From Cardiocondyla obscurior (taxonomy: Eukaryota > Arthropoda > Insecta > Hymenoptera > Formicidae), in the NCBI RefSeq assembly GCF_019399895.1, contig NC_091876.1, positions 4,378,381 to 4,442,380 on the forward strand: a DNA stretch of 64,000 bases, in the 5' to 3' direction. The notes below the pieces were generated by a model, which saw nothing but the letters and a program-made list of their open reading frames with translations, was not told the DNA's origin and did no database searches. Within the stretch, counting starts at the first letter, position 1. Every line of letters starts with the position of its first letter. Made by a program: the position numbers and the translations under genes. Below are positions 11,372 to 23,770 of this stretch, one piece after another.

Positions 11372-12928
11372 CGCGTTGCTCTTTTGTGAAATTTTCGGTA
11401 GAGCTTAAAAATTCTACGCCGAACTTATTCACGTGTTCCCGCATTCGCACTCAACTTTAACTATTCAATCGCGACGCCTAGTACCGACTGGTATCGATTA
11501 ATGTTAGCTATGTAGCTTTTACCTTGAGTGTTGCATAGAATTGTACAAGAAGGAGAATTTTAAACGCGCAATGAAAAAGAAACCCAATAATCAGCGACCA
11601 GCTCGAATCGAAATGCATTAAAGCACGCTTGTCTACAGTGACACAATCACGTTTATACGTATGCCTTGGTAGAACGTTTTATCGGGACTACATGCCGCTT
11701 CAAATAACGAAGCGATGCTCGCCCGACTCGTTTTCCGCTGGCAACGCGAAGCGAGTGGGGCACGTAGCAGATTATCGTAGCAACTACACCGTGTCTGGTC
11801 AACTTCTTGTCAATTATGGCTGAAACACACTGTTAAAAAAATCTTCTTTTCCGTCGCGCAAATATAATTAATAAATTGCACTGCCAAAGGTCACGTTGCG
11901 TGATACTACGCTCACATTACTCGTAGTAATCGCTAGTAGATCAATGCGTCGTTAGAAAAAGTATGTTATCACGAAGAATATTTTAAGATTTTGAAAATAT
12001 TTCATGGAAATTTTATTTCACGAATACAATATTAGTTTTAAATTGAGTTACCAATGCTCCGCTATTCAATTTGAAATTTTGAAAGCACATTTATCATTTT
12101 ATTACACACTTGATACATTTCGATACAATTTTTGTTTCCAATATTTTCTATCGAAGTAGCAAAATCTTATAGATTTGAACATAACACACTAGACATGTAC
12201 AAATTAAATTTCAAGGAGAACCAAAACTTGTATGTATTTTATAAAGCCAGTCGTTACGTTTTAAAAATAACAGTCACTGTGCTATGATCATTTTAATTTA
12301 TCACTTTTAATTACTTAATAGTCACTTATTATTCAGCACGAGAATTTTGTGATAAGACTGTGTTATATGCGAGATAATACTATGCGTGTTAGTATGCATG
12401 CTGTTTATTGACGTAACTAGTTAAAATTGGTAAAGATTGATAATAAGTGAATAAACAAGAATTCAAAGTTATGCAAAAGGAAGAAGAAAGAAACAATGTG
12501 TAACGAAATGGAAAATGTGAATAATTAGAGAGGTTAATAAAGGGCAGAATGTTACGAAGAGAGTTAATAGAAGTTAAAATTAGTGACGAGGAAAGAAATA
12601 ATGAGACAAAGCTAAAGCTAATAATGTATTTGATGATACATTGTATAAATCATAAAACACGTAAAGTTCGCAGATTTTAAAATAAATCAATTTTTCCAAT
12701 TTAGCACAAAAGTCAACGTTTTATATAAATTATATTTATAGAAAGAGATAAATAGATAAGTAGATATCAGTCGCGAAGCGATTTATCTAACAACTAAACA
12801 CTTTATGCAACTTGGTTTTTATTTAAAAAAGCGGTACGTGTTAAAAAAGAAAATTAAGTGTAAATGAAAGATGAATTAATTAAAACAGCTTAAAACATTT
12901 TACTTATACATTTAATTGTTTCTCTTTC
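11372..12928. other. Intergenic between glycerol kinase 5-like gene and small membrane-protein gene
   Basis: This should contain the kinase gene's promoter, just above 11371, but no clear TATA box was found. A strongly purine-rich plus-strand tract runs from about 12465 to 12620. The short frame at 11629-11823 has no support. No second gene was recognised. Confidence 0.5.
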
Positions 12929-13449
12929 TTAAAATTCATGTATAGAGTCTTTATAAGAAGTCTTATTTTTATTATTTGAAGGGTATAAATATTTTAAGTT
13001 ATTGCCATTTTGTGCTTTATTGCAATAAATATCGTCAAATGTAAAAATTACGGTCACAAATATGGATACCCCAGCAAAGATAATCCACATAATCAGCTCT
13101 AACGTAACCTGTAAAAGCATTAGTTAAAAGTTAAGTTAGAAAATATGTACGTTTTACAATACAGATAGAAATAATATAGACAGTAGCAATATGAGAAAGA
13201 TTCTTAAAATAAAAAATTATATACGTTAAATATTTTATTTGTCTAATATCTGTTATATGAAATAATAGTTGAATCAAATCTTACTTCAATAATTATTTTC
13301 ACAAAGTTTATTATATATGGTCTTTTGGAAATCCATTCCCAAATGATGAATGGCAATAACATTAGAAATAATAATGAGTCCAATACATTTATGACAATTA
13401 CGGAAACAATTTTGGTTAGGTCAAATACAGTCCACATTTTTCTATACAT
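12929..13449 (-). CDS. Small membrane protein, two exons, unrecognised family
   Basis: Exons 13285-13449 (55 codons) and 12929-13108 (59 codons and stop) are joined by a 176-bp intron with GTAAGA donor and TTTTACAG acceptor, phase 0, giving 114 residues. Two strongly hydrophobic segments are visible. Residues about 14-37 (IVSVIVINVLDSLLFLMLLP and on) are separated from residues about 59-77 (LIMWIIFAGVSIFVTVIFTF) by a Lys/Arg-containing loop. The C-terminal tail of about 35 residues is hydrophilic, rich in Asn and Lys. This suggests a two-pass membrane protein. I do not recognise the family. It lies head-to-tail with the kinase gene and the secreted-protein cluster, all on the minus strand. 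An extra upstream exon cannot be excluded. Confidence 0.7.
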
Positions 13450-14442
13450 ACTGATACACAGGTAAAATATAGAAGTTAATTGTGTTTTAAATGTATATGA
13501 AATAAATTCTTAGCGTTTAAGTTTCTAACACTTAATAATAAAAATATAATAATAATAAAATATTTAATAAAAATATATTACATTAATTTTTTTTATGCTT
13601 TGTATAAATAAAAGTATTAAAAAATTAATACATAATTAATTAGCCGAGAAATATTTTACTTACGTGATTTTTTAATTTAACATGTTTTAAATTATCTTTT
13701 ATGTAACATGTTTTTTTGCTCAACGCGTTTGTTCACTGAATTATCACAAATGAGTGTTGCAATCTGGTATAAAATACTGGTATAAATAAGTTCCAAAATA
13801 TTAAACGTAGTTATTTGGCATTTTACATCGTAATCTTTTTAAAATAGCACGATTAATTTTTATGTATTATAGATTTGGAAATTAGACAAATATTATCGAG
13901 TGTGTTAGACAACGAAAATTACAACATGTGCGATTTATAATTTATTCGATACACCGCTGTCATCTTGTCACCACTCGTCATTAAGGTTAAACATTCGAAT
14001 GTACAGTTTTACACTATTCCAATTTTAATAATCGATTTTTATCAACACATTTATACATTTATCTTTAATTGCATTTTGTCCAAGGATAGATAAACTTGTA
14101 AGGAAAAAAAAAAAAAAAAAATTAAATTAACCGCGCTCCTCCGGACACTAGACTAATATCATAGGTACTCGGCTAACCGAGCTTTATAATAATAATATAT
14201 TTTTTAGTATATTTAATTTTTTTTTTAATTTAGTAAAACATTTTTTAGATTGGTTTTCTTTTGGTAAATAGAAATAAAATTATATTAAAAAATAGCGCGC
14301 GCATGATTTGTTCTAATATAATATAAAACGTCTATTTGGTATACTTATTTGCGAAATTAAACTTATAAAACATGAAAAAATTATATTTATAAAAATAAAA
14401 GAGAAAGATCTTTTTAGAACATTCTTTACATATTTATGAGAA
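13450..14442. other. Intergenic, AT-rich
   Basis: Contains poly-A/T runs and no supportable gene. It separates the small membrane-protein gene from gene A of the secreted cluster. Confidence 0.5.
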
Positions 14443-14448
14443 TTTATT
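14443..14448 (-). terminator. AATAAA signal of gene A
   Basis: AATAAA on the minus strand, about 84 nt beyond the stop codon of gene A. Confidence 0.5.
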
Positions 14449-14531
14449 AAATTTAATAATTAATTAATTAACTTAGATAATTAATTTTGTAAGTAAAGAA
14501 TATATCAATATTCACATTCTTGTTAATACGA

Positions 14532-16157
14532 TCAATAGATCACTCGTCGATGATAGTAAGGTTGATGCGTTGCATGTCGATGATTCCTATGTCCTACGTT
14601 CTTTGCATGCTTTCGTCTTTCCCTCGCAGCTACTTGCTGTCTGTAGACGAAGAGCGGTCTGAAAACCTTGGCATCTTGTGCCTCCATATCTTCCGCCTCT
14701 GTAGCAACCTTCTTTTCAACCTCGTTCTCGAAATGCTCGGATCCCGTACGAACAAATCTTCTTATTCTAACACCTTCGTTTTCAAAACCTAGTTTAGCAG
14801 GTTGACAATTTATGCACGACAATGGCAATCTTTCTATAAAGCCGTTAGTCTCCACTTTGTTCTTCTTTGGTATCCCATACGCTTCCACCTGCAAAAGTGA
14901 TAACGCGACGTTTTGATTGAATTATTACATACATATATATTATTTTATATATATTTTTTTTTAATATAATGCATGTTTTACATTTTGTATAAATCTAAAT
15001 TTTAAATATACTAAGGTTAAATTAAAAATAGGATTAAAGAAATTTAAATTACATTTCTGCAAGTATATTATATTAATTAAAGATAATATTTACCAATCGA
15101 CCACTTTTTGAAGTGTCACCAATGCGATCTTCTACAAGATGCAATCTCTCGATAATACCGTTATCTTTAAGATGTTTTTTCGGTAGACCATATGCGCGAA
15201 TGCCTGGTTCATTCTCCTCATCGAAATGCACTTTACCGTTCAATCCAATTCGATTACGGATCTCTAATTGTTTCATGTTGTACTTCTCGTCACTTGAAGA
15301 TTTGTGCAATTGCGTATAATCTGATGATTGATCAATAGATTCAACAGTAGAATCTAAGGCTACATTTGTATGTTTTTGAGTTCGCGCACTGCTCAAACTC
15401 AGAGAGACGGGCAATAAGAAGAGCTAAAAAATAGAGAATAATATTTATATAATTAGTTTTTAATTATCTGCAAAATTATAATAATAACTCTGACAATTAA
15501 TTTTTGTCTTTGGGTCAAATTAAAATAGCTATTAATTTTTTAAATTTTCTCGAAGTTGGAATAATCTTCGCTACGTGACGAAATGTTATCCTTTGCGGTA
15601 TGATAGCTTTAATCATGCCTTAATAAAAACGCGGAAGATTACGTGTTTCCTGAAAGCGAATAACTCCAATGCCATTTACACAATTGGAATAAAAAATGTC
15701 ACTTCCACGAGCTCACGGAAAATAGCTTCACGAGCTTTAACGTACAATTTTTTATTTGCACTATGTTTCCGTATCTGCTGAAGATAATGCGCTGGAATTT
15801 TATTAAATTTTAAGACTTCTACGTAATAATATTTTCTGACTTTAAAATATTTCAATATAATGTTTTTTATTGTCATTAATTAAAACGAATAAAAAAAACC
15901 ACTTTCAAATTTTATGCAAGCAAAGAGAAATTGAAATTCAGTTTCAATAGAAGGAAATTACGGTTAATCATTCAATGAAATAATTTATTAAATTTTGTAA
16001 CAAGGAGATAACTGCTATGGCAATTAAAATTGATGATATTTAAAACTAAAATAATTTAATCACTGATTAATAAAAAAAATACATCAAAAATTTAAAACAT
16101 TAAATTAATTATCAAATAAATTTTATCTTTTTTCCTCACTGTTAATATCAATCTCAT
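14532..16157 (-). CDS. Gene A: secreted protein with C-terminal FRPLFVYRQQ motif and an internal repeat
   Basis: Exons 16140-16157 (MRLILT), 15094-15423 and 14532-14888 join in phase 0 at both junctions (donors GTGAGG, GTAAAT; acceptors TTTTTTAG, TTTTGCAG), giving 234 residues. The first exon completes a classic signal peptide, MRLILTLFLLPVSLSLSSAR. The mature part is hydrophilic. AYG[LI]PKK followed by NG[IF]IERL occurs twice (83-100 and 119-137), one copy on each side of the second intron. Two Cys (SCINC) follow the second copy. An acidic stretch (EAEDMEAQDA) precedes FRPLFVYRQQ (192-201), and a basic, His/Arg/Tyr-rich tail of 33 residues ends the protein. The motif is shared with genes B and D. 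No known domain is recognised. A TATA box at 16268-16274 lies about 110 bp upstream of the ATG. Confidence 0.88.
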
Positions 16158-16267
16158 CGTGGCGGTCTCCTCTCTTCCTGTCTCGAATATCCTGATTGCA
16201 ATTCTTTTCCCAGTTCTTACTCCGACTGTTGAAGAGCGTTTGAGGGGAAAGATCGACCGCGCATCGG

Positions 16268-16274
16268 TTATATA
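16268..16274 (-). promoter_or_regulatory. TATA box of gene A
   Basis: TATATAA on the minus strand. Initiation 25-30 nt downstream (about 16240) would give a 5' UTR of about 80 nt before the ATG at 16157. Spacing resembles that of gene B. Confidence 0.6.
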
Positions 16275-17954
16275 CCTAAGCCATCTGCGAGCTTGAACGC
16301 AATTAAGTTAGTCTCATACAGAGGTCTGCGATATGCAGATTGGTTTAGAGCGAGAGCAGTCTTATTCCTGGTAAAAATTCCACCACCACGAGACTGCCGT
16401 GAGTCACCTTTGTAAACGAATCACGAACAGGTGAAGAAACTTGAAAATTCATGACGTTCTTTTTGCAATTTAATATGGATATGGGTGAAAGTTTTTAATA
16501 TTAAACAGAAAAAAGCTAAGAGAATGAAAAAGGGGATAAAGTTACGGTTTTTATTTCTACGAGGTAATAGTTTTAGAATATACTCTGATTATTTTATAAA
16601 AGGCACACACAACATAATATTAATAATAAAACAATAATAATTAAATTATTAAATATTAAATATGTATATTCTACTTAGTTTAATTTTTTTTTGTAACAAA
16701 AGTTATTAAATGACTGTACTGTAATATACAGAATGATGATAATAATAATGAATAAATAAAGTAATAATAATTTAGTTTGACATTTTGTGATAATACGGAA
16801 ACCGGAACTATTTCTGTTCTTAATGTAAGATTTTTAGTATTTCCGTTCTTGATAAGTTACAATGAAATCCGCTGGTGTTAAACACCTATTCATTGATCGC
16901 TAAACATTTGTTCTTACGACTCACACGTGCTGCACATGCATGCAAGCGGTTTTCCCACTCTTCGAATGACGATAACAGTGTTTCTCAATTAAAAATAGTT
17001 TTGTTGTAACAGCACGATTTCTTTGCAATATTTAACAATTTAATAAAAGCACTTTTGTTTAAATAATAATGTCTAGTTTGTATTTTGCGCTGTCAGCATT
17101 TCACATTTAAATGAGGTTTAGCTTTTTGTTTTAAACTTAATTTAACTTGAACTCATTATTAACGTACGAGAAACGCATTTATGACGCTAATCAAGAAGTT
17201 AGACAACCGCTGACTTACGCTGCATGAATGGACGAAATAGACAGTGACTAACTAGTCAACCCTCGGGCATTAATGACACGTTTACTGCAGATAGCAATAT
17301 TCTCTTCCTAGGAAGTGTGCCAATAATCATTTTGATAATTCGACTTTTAAAATAAACGGTCTCTAATGTCGAGATATAAACTACAGTAAATTAATTCCAA
17401 GGCTTTCACCTTTAGCGGTAAATTTACGATAAATTTGCAATTAATTATCATATACTTTCTATCCTAAATAATTCATACGTAATGTGAGAAATATATCTAT
17501 CGGAAGACGCAATAATATTCTTCGAGGTTGTCAAGTTTAACTCTATGACGCGTAACTGAATTGCGTATCTATTAGAATCGATAATAACATTACTATATGC
17601 AATCGCATATTTAAATATCACGTTATTTATTATAATAGTATTTGAAAGAAAGGACAAGATAAAGTGGTAAAGTAAAAATATTAAGTTAAATAATTTCTGT
17701 GAAATATAATTTATTATCAATAAAATATTATCAACTTTTCAAATATAGGTTCGGTGCAGTTTATTAATTAAATTTTACAGATCTATAAAAGTTGAATTAA
17801 AAAATATAAAAATTGCTATAAATAATAAGTTGTATCATTCATAATTTTACATTTATTTTCATATTATTGTCGAAATCATAAAAGATTGTATTGTATGTAT
17901 ACTTGGTTATATGTCGATTATTTAATAATGTACATATTCACTACCATTAAAGTA
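16275..17954. other. Intergenic between genes A and B
   Basis: Mostly AT-rich. The first 200 bp are less so and may carry upstream regulatory sites of gene A. No further copy of the RPLF motif was found in either strand here. Confidence 0.5.
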
Positions 17955-20574
17955 TTAATAATAATCATCGGAATATTGGCTGCGTCTCGGATAAGAATTG
18001 TAAGAGTTGTATCTTCGATAAGCCGGTTTTCTATAAGACCTCCGCTGCACTTCCTGTCGGTATCTAAAGAGTGGCCTGAAGACAATGTCCGCGGCGATGT
18101 CCATGTCGCGTGGATCTTTGGGATAATTAATATCCGCATCCGAAGTCCAGAAGAGTGGGGTTGGAATATCGATACGGGACATTGTGACTGGCAATGAATT
18201 TTCGGGTTTATTACTGTTCGCATATTTGGGCTGTATTGTCGGCTCGTATAATGAAGACGATACTTCCATCTATGACGAAGAAACACTTTTTCAAACTTTC
18301 TTCATTTATTTATTTCTATACCTACTTTCAACTGGAAGCTAGCTAACTTTTAATGCAACTTGTTGTAAAACAAGTGAATAGTAAGGATTGTATAATTATT
18401 ACAGTTTTAAAATATTTTCCATAAAATAATCTAACGTTTTTGTATTTTTAATTTAAACTCAATTTTCTGTATCATTATTTTTTAATGTATAACGTAAAAG
18501 TTATCCGAGTAGTATTTTAATATAATTAACTTTTAAACATCTAACAGTTAAAGACTGTAATAAGACGTTTCTACAATTATTATTATTTTTTTTTTACCGT
18601 TTGTCCATCAATTAATCGAAATTTTATAATTCCTAAAAAAGGAAAAAGACCTTAAAAAATATTATCTTTAATATCGTTAAAAATTGGGTTACCTTCGAAG
18701 GAGATGGATCGAGTTGCCAGTTATTAGGATTTACGCTCCACGAACTTTCTTCAATGTAATTTTGAACATTTTGTTGAATTTGGTCGTGTTCATTTTTCAA
18801 TTGACTCTTCAAAGTTTCATCTTGTTTTGATAATACTGCCGCGATTGGTACGTCAATTTTATCATTAGAAACTTTTGCCGGATCAAGGAACGCGATGATC
18901 GGTACCGATATTGCGGATGAATGTTCCGGTGGCATTATTTCCTCGGTCGGGTTTGGTATGAGATATGGAATTTCTTGCGGTATGTTATCTATAAACAGCG
19001 GCTTTCGCGTAGTTTTAGATGTCTCAGTCGTTTCGTAGAAATCGCCATGCTGCGTCGAATAAACCGAAATATCTTGCTTTTCCTGAAAGATCATATATTC
19101 AGTGTACACGTTATAATAATTGTATATAATCTTTGATAATTTCTCTCCGTAAATTAAATACATTAAATATAAATATAAAAATAAAATACAGCGATTAGTT
19201 TCAGATTGCGAAGTTAATTATATGTATATATTAATGGCTATATTAAAAAAATATGTTACGACGACTTATATCAATTTATATCAACATTTTACCGAGGTTG
19301 TATAGTTTTCGTTATCATCTTCGGTCGAAAATTGAACATCTGTAAATGCCAAACCGTCTGCATCGGTTTCCGTGTTTATAGTCTCCGTTATATTTTTTCG
19401 TACATCTTCTAAATGCGTCATGGGAACAACAAGAACTTGTTCACGCTGTGACACCACCTTAAAGAAATTTTATCTTTAGATAATGATATAAATTTAAATA
19501 TAAGTAAATTTCTTTTTATTTTTTTAGATTTAGTCATTTCTATATTCAACATAAAAGTAATAATATACAGTGACGAAACTGCGAAACAATTAAATTTATT
19601 TTGGCAACTAATTAGTGTTTGGCAAACTGCATGCTGTTATATAAAGGATTAATCACACGTTGACGTAGTTCGTTATCGTTAATGAAAGCTAATAATCGTA
19701 ATCACACTAATAATTAACAATAAGTATCGTTAATCACAGTGATATAGTCTTTTACAGTCTTAAATATCGTCTTTATCAATAAATTAAATACGCAAAAATA
19801 TTGAAATAATATAAAATGTGATTAATAGCATATAAAGAAGAATAGTATATAAAATGTAAACCTTAGTAGGCTCAGTTGCCGGCATAACAAACACTTTCTT
19901 TTTTACCACCAAACCTTCTAAAGATTTATTGCCGACTGTATTTTGCACGGCATCTTGCACTACCGGATCCTGCACAATAGCAGCCAAAGTGTCATTCGTA
20001 GTTTGAGGTTCCGTTGGTAATAGATTTGCAATATCTTCGTATTCAACAGGTTTTGAATCCGACGTCCCAGATAATAATAGAGTCACAAAAAATGTGAAGT
20101 TGCCAATCTATAAGATGCAAGAAAATCTTTTAACTGCGGATTTTTATGACGTACAAATTGAAAGAAAATACTATAAGACAAATTTTTATCTTTATAATTT
20201 AAGAACATTAAGATTTAAAGTAGATTTTTTTGATATTTTAAATTTAATACATACAATTATTAAATAAATGTTTTATTATTTAAAATGTTATATTTTAAAA
20301 TAAAATTATATTTATATTAACTTAAATTTATTAATGATAAAAATTATTAAATAATTTCCTAGTAACTAACATATACATATGTGATTATATATTATGTATT
20401 TTTTTTTTCAACATTATTGTACGAATAAAATATTAATATTATGTCATTATCCGCGATGTAAAGTCTTGCGTATATTCTTTATACACTTATACACATATGT
20501 TGTGTTAGTAGCTACGTGAAAATTGAACTTTTTAAACAATTGATCTAAAAACGTACCGGTGAGTCGGTTTTCAT
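17955..20574 (-). CDS. Gene B: secreted protein with C-terminal FRPLFRYRQE motif
   Basis: Exons 20557-20574 (MKTDSP), 19862-20107, 19293-19457, 18693-19082 and 17955-18269 join in phase 0 at all four junctions and give 377 residues. The second exon supplies the hydrophobic core of the signal peptide (IGNFTFFVTLLLSGTS). The body is acidic, Thr/Ser/Pro-rich and without Cys, with candidate N-glycosylation sites (NITE, NYTT) and repeated V-x-V-x-P segments such as KKKVFVMP and QVLVVPM. A short acidic stretch leads into FRPLFRYRQE (337-346), followed by a 31-residue Arg/Tyr-rich tail (RRYNSYNSYPRRSQYSDDYY). The motif, its last-exon position, the six-codon first exon and the phase-0 introns match gene A. 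The function is unknown. Confidence 0.87.
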
Positions 20575-20671
20575 CGCGATGATGAAATTGTACGACGTCT
20601 TCCAAGTGCTTTGGCGAGACTGCTCCGCCAAGGATTTTCCAGCTCTGTCAAGGTATAACGGATCGTACTGG

Positions 20672-20678
20672 TTTTATA
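20672..20678 (-). promoter_or_regulatory. TATA box of gene B
   Basis: TATAAAA on the minus strand, about 100 bp upstream of the ATG at 20574. A start near 20645-20650 would give a 5' UTR of about 75 nt. Confidence 0.65.
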
Positions 20679-21172
20679 CGACGTGCTGAAAGAATTATCA
20701 TTACTTTGCTAATAAACGTGAGTATCAACCTTGCGGTAAACTCTGTCGCTTGGATGCTGCATCTTGAAGATGATAGAAACAAACGAGCACAATCGTCGAT
20801 TTTACAATAATTATTTCCGACGAGTTAGTCCGATATCTCTCATATATTTTCGTATTTCCGTAGAATACTGCTTTCCTATTTCGATTGATAATAAATACAT
20901 TTTTTACATTTTCCTTTTTATCGTCAATAAAACTTAAAAATTATAATAATTATAGAGACTCAAACTTTTATATTATTTTGCTTTACATGTAATTTCTTAC
21001 AAGTTTATAATATGATTACGAAATAGTGTAAACGTATGAGGATATTGGAAACGTTAAACTACTGTTTGACCGACGACGAAGAAATATTATACTTATCATT
21101 AGCGCGCTCTTAACGATATCGAGACTCGATGGTGTTTAACGTGTGACTTAGCAAGAGTCCTGAATAACACGC

Positions 21173-21180
21173 TATAAAAG
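21173..21180 (+). promoter_or_regulatory. TATA box of gene C
   Basis: TATAAAAG on the plus strand. A CATTAGTC initiator-like sequence follows about 30 bp downstream (near 21203), giving a 5' UTR of about 60 nt. Confidence 0.7.
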
Positions 21181-21264
21181 ACTTGCTTCAACTTTCTGAG
21201 CCATTAGTCTGCAATTGGGTCTTGTAGTCTTTGTATCATCCGGAAATCCGGATCTGTGATTCAG

Positions 21265-21963
21265 ATGGAACGTTTCGTCTTCGGTTTTTGCTCTCTCGCG
21301 ATCCTGGCAGGACTAACGCCCACAGAATCGTCAACAGCTGCTGAAACGATATGGAACGCACGTGACGTAAGAAGTACCGAAGATCACTCGAATCTATTAG
21401 AGCCGAATAACGCGCAGAACGATACCAAGCACTTCTTGCTCGAGAAAAGTCTCGTGGATAACGCAACACAAGTTGGAGAACATACGAAAAATCTATTAAC
21501 TACATCCGCAACTTCAACTGAAAATTTGTCAAGCAACTATATCAAGGATACGCAGCATCCGAGATCCAATGGACATCGAGACGACGACGGGCATCACAAA
21601 GAAGAACCGTTTGTAGATTTGTCGTCGCACGATGTCTTATTAGATCCTAGTTTAATACGGGCTCGTTTGACTCGCCAGGCTGAAAAAGGTGACGCGGTTT
21701 CCTCAAATCTTGCATCGATCGAAAAAAACCCTCGCGATGTTCGCTTCAATAATAATAACAAAAGTAAAAGTATTCTATCGAAGCGGAGTTTCAAAGGCGA
21801 CCTCAACGTAGCCGAAGATAGTTATTATCAGCCTCGACGTCCGTATTATCAACCTCCGTATTCGTATTATCAAAAACAATTTCCGAATCAAAGATACTGG
21901 GCGAATAATAGAAGAGAACCTTATCGTAACTACTGGTCATATCCTGTATTTCCAGGGAAATGA
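21265..21963 (+). CDS. Gene C: intronless secreted Tyr/Pro/Arg-rich protein with a KR processing site
   Basis: A single open frame of 232 residues. An in-frame GTG lies three codons upstream (21256), but the ATG at 21265 starts a good signal peptide (MERFVFGFCSLAILAGLTPT). The middle is hydrophilic, Asn/Thr/Ser/His-rich, with N-glycosylation candidates (NDTK, NATQ). K173-R174 (LSKRSF) looks like a proprotein-convertase site. Cleavage would release a 58-residue tail rich in Tyr, Pro, Arg and Gln, with YYQPRRPYYQPPYSYYQ. No Cys occurs outside the signal peptide. It lies between genes B and D on the opposite strand and lacks the RPLF motif, so membership of the family is by position and tail composition only. 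Cuticle, chorion or silk-like matrix protein is an alternative reading. Confidence 0.88.
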   Translation: MERFVFGFCSLAILAGLTPTESSTAAETIWNARDVRSTEDHSNLLEPNNAQNDTKHFLLEKSLVDNATQVGEHTKNLLTTSATSTENLSSNYIKDTQHPRSNGHRDDDGHHKEEPFVDLSSHDVLLDPSLIRARLTRQAEKGDAVSSNLASIEKNPRDVRFNNNNKSKSILSKRSFKGDLNVAEDSYYQPRRPYYQPPYSYYQKQFPNQRYWANNRREPYRNYWSYPVFPGK

Positions 21964-22085
21964 ATCGGGAAGTTAGTCAAGCTTTTACTTTTTCTTTAAA
22001 GAAAAATTAGATTTGCGTAGCCTGATTTATGTAAGTAGTCGTACACTCGTAAAAAATAGCGATAACAAATTATTTTTCAAACAGA

Positions 22086-22091
22086 AATAAA
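22086..22091 (+). terminator. AATAAA signal of gene C
   Basis: AATAAA 123 nt beyond the stop codon. Confidence 0.6.
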
Positions 22092-23753
22092 AATATATGT
22101 ATAAATACATATATTAATATTTTAATAAACGTAAAGAAATAATGTTTAACCTTGTAATTTTAACATCCAAATTATAATTGAGAAAATTGCTGCTAAAATA
22201 ATTTTGATATGTTTTTAAGTGAAATTATTTCTTCGCAAGATTAAAGCTGGGACTTATAATTAAACTCGCTGACAATTAATTTCTTAAAAAATATTATATT
22301 TTAAAATTTAATTAAACTATTTGTTAAAAAAAGAAGTTACTCAATTTCCATTTTATATTACATAAAATATTTTTACTTACATTGTACCATTAACTGGTTT
22401 GTGACAGTAGAAATAATTAATTAATATTTAAAATTTGTATTAAGAAATAAAAAATTTATTCGTTATATCGATACATTATATTAATATTTCTATTACACAT
22501 ATTTATTATTTGTAAATTATGACGAATAAGAAATCAAAGTGTAATTAATTTTCTAGATTCACTTATAAAATTATTTACATATTTATTTCAGAAAACGTAT
22601 AACATTTCTTCGAAGAAATCATATCACAATTTAACGCTTTCACATATATGTACATTTAAGTACAATGTTATCAATATTTTTGCTTATTCATATAATAACG
22701 CAACTTTGGTAGATAGCTTTCATTAACGTACTAGCACTTTAACTAATAAATGCTTTACAAAACTCCTTAAAATTTGTACAACTAAAAGAAAATGCTAATT
22801 ATTCTTATTTAATATACTATAAGACTATAAAAAAATACGTAAGTACATATGTGCGCTTCCTATAATTAACATGTTATTTTTTTTATTTAGAATTTTTGTA
22901 AGAGATCGTATGTGATTAACAGTAAGGCGGCAAAATTCTTTTCTGGTTTTTCCACTCTTTCGTGTTACTCCGCTTCAAAAAATAAATTTTCAGGTTTAGC
23001 AAGATCAGTCCCTCTAATTTCCACAATTAATTTTCGTCGAGATAACGAGAGATCCTTTTAACGAGATAATCTTTTGGTATAATTATATTACACAAGTTAA
23101 ATAATCGTCGTCTTAATGTTCACGCCTTTCTCTTGTTTTAAACAAGAAAACTTTATCACTGACTCTGTTTTTTTTTTATTCTTAATTTTTTTGAATTTTT
23201 GTCTTAACTGTGAACTTTGCCGACATGCGAACAGTTTTATTTGCTTCAAAAATTTTCATACTTGTGTGAGCTTTCCGCATCGTTTATGAGCTTGAACATT
23301 TATTCTCTCATATTCGTGGATTTCTATAAATATTCCTAAACAGTAAGTTTTTATTTCACGTTCTAACAAGCTCCAACGGATATAAATTTTTCATTTTTAT
23401 AAAAAAATTACTGTTATCATTTGCTCGCTGTTTTTCAACGTAGACGTTTGTACTCCGTTTAATCAAGTATCTTTCATCGTAAGTCATATTCACGTTTTTC
23501 TATAATTTCACCATTTTATTTATCTATTTTTCTTCGATCTTTGTATATCGTTATGTATTTTTTGTAAAGTTTTTCCTCGTCATAAGTTCGAGTCTTTCAA
23601 TCCTTGTTAGGATTTTTAAATTCTGCAGAGAATTTTATGGGATAGTCGAGCTTTAGATGAAGTTTTCCATGTATATCTCGAATATATTATCTTCCCGATA
23701 ATACTTAAATGAGATATCAAATAATTGCGTTTACCGAAATATTAGTAGATCGG
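22092..23753. other. Intergenic between genes C and D
   Basis: AT-rich sequence between convergent genes. No gene, motif copy or inverted repeat was supported. Confidence 0.5.
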
Positions 23754-23759
23754 TTTATT
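23754..23759 (-). terminator. AATAAA signal of gene D
   Basis: AATAAA on the minus strand begins only 11 nt past the stop codon, implying a very short 3' UTR. Confidence 0.55.
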
Positions 23760-23770
23760 CTTTCCTTCGT

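Noticed and set aside
14520..14792. Plus-strand 90-codon frame opposite gene A
   Set aside because: It is the antisense of the motif-carrying last exon; the minus-strand model has splice sites, a signal peptide and family support.
17918..18286. Alternative minus-strand frame of 122 codons over the last exon of gene B
   Set aside because: It is out of frame with the upstream exons. The frame ending in RRSQYSDDYY joins in phase 0 and carries the shared motif.
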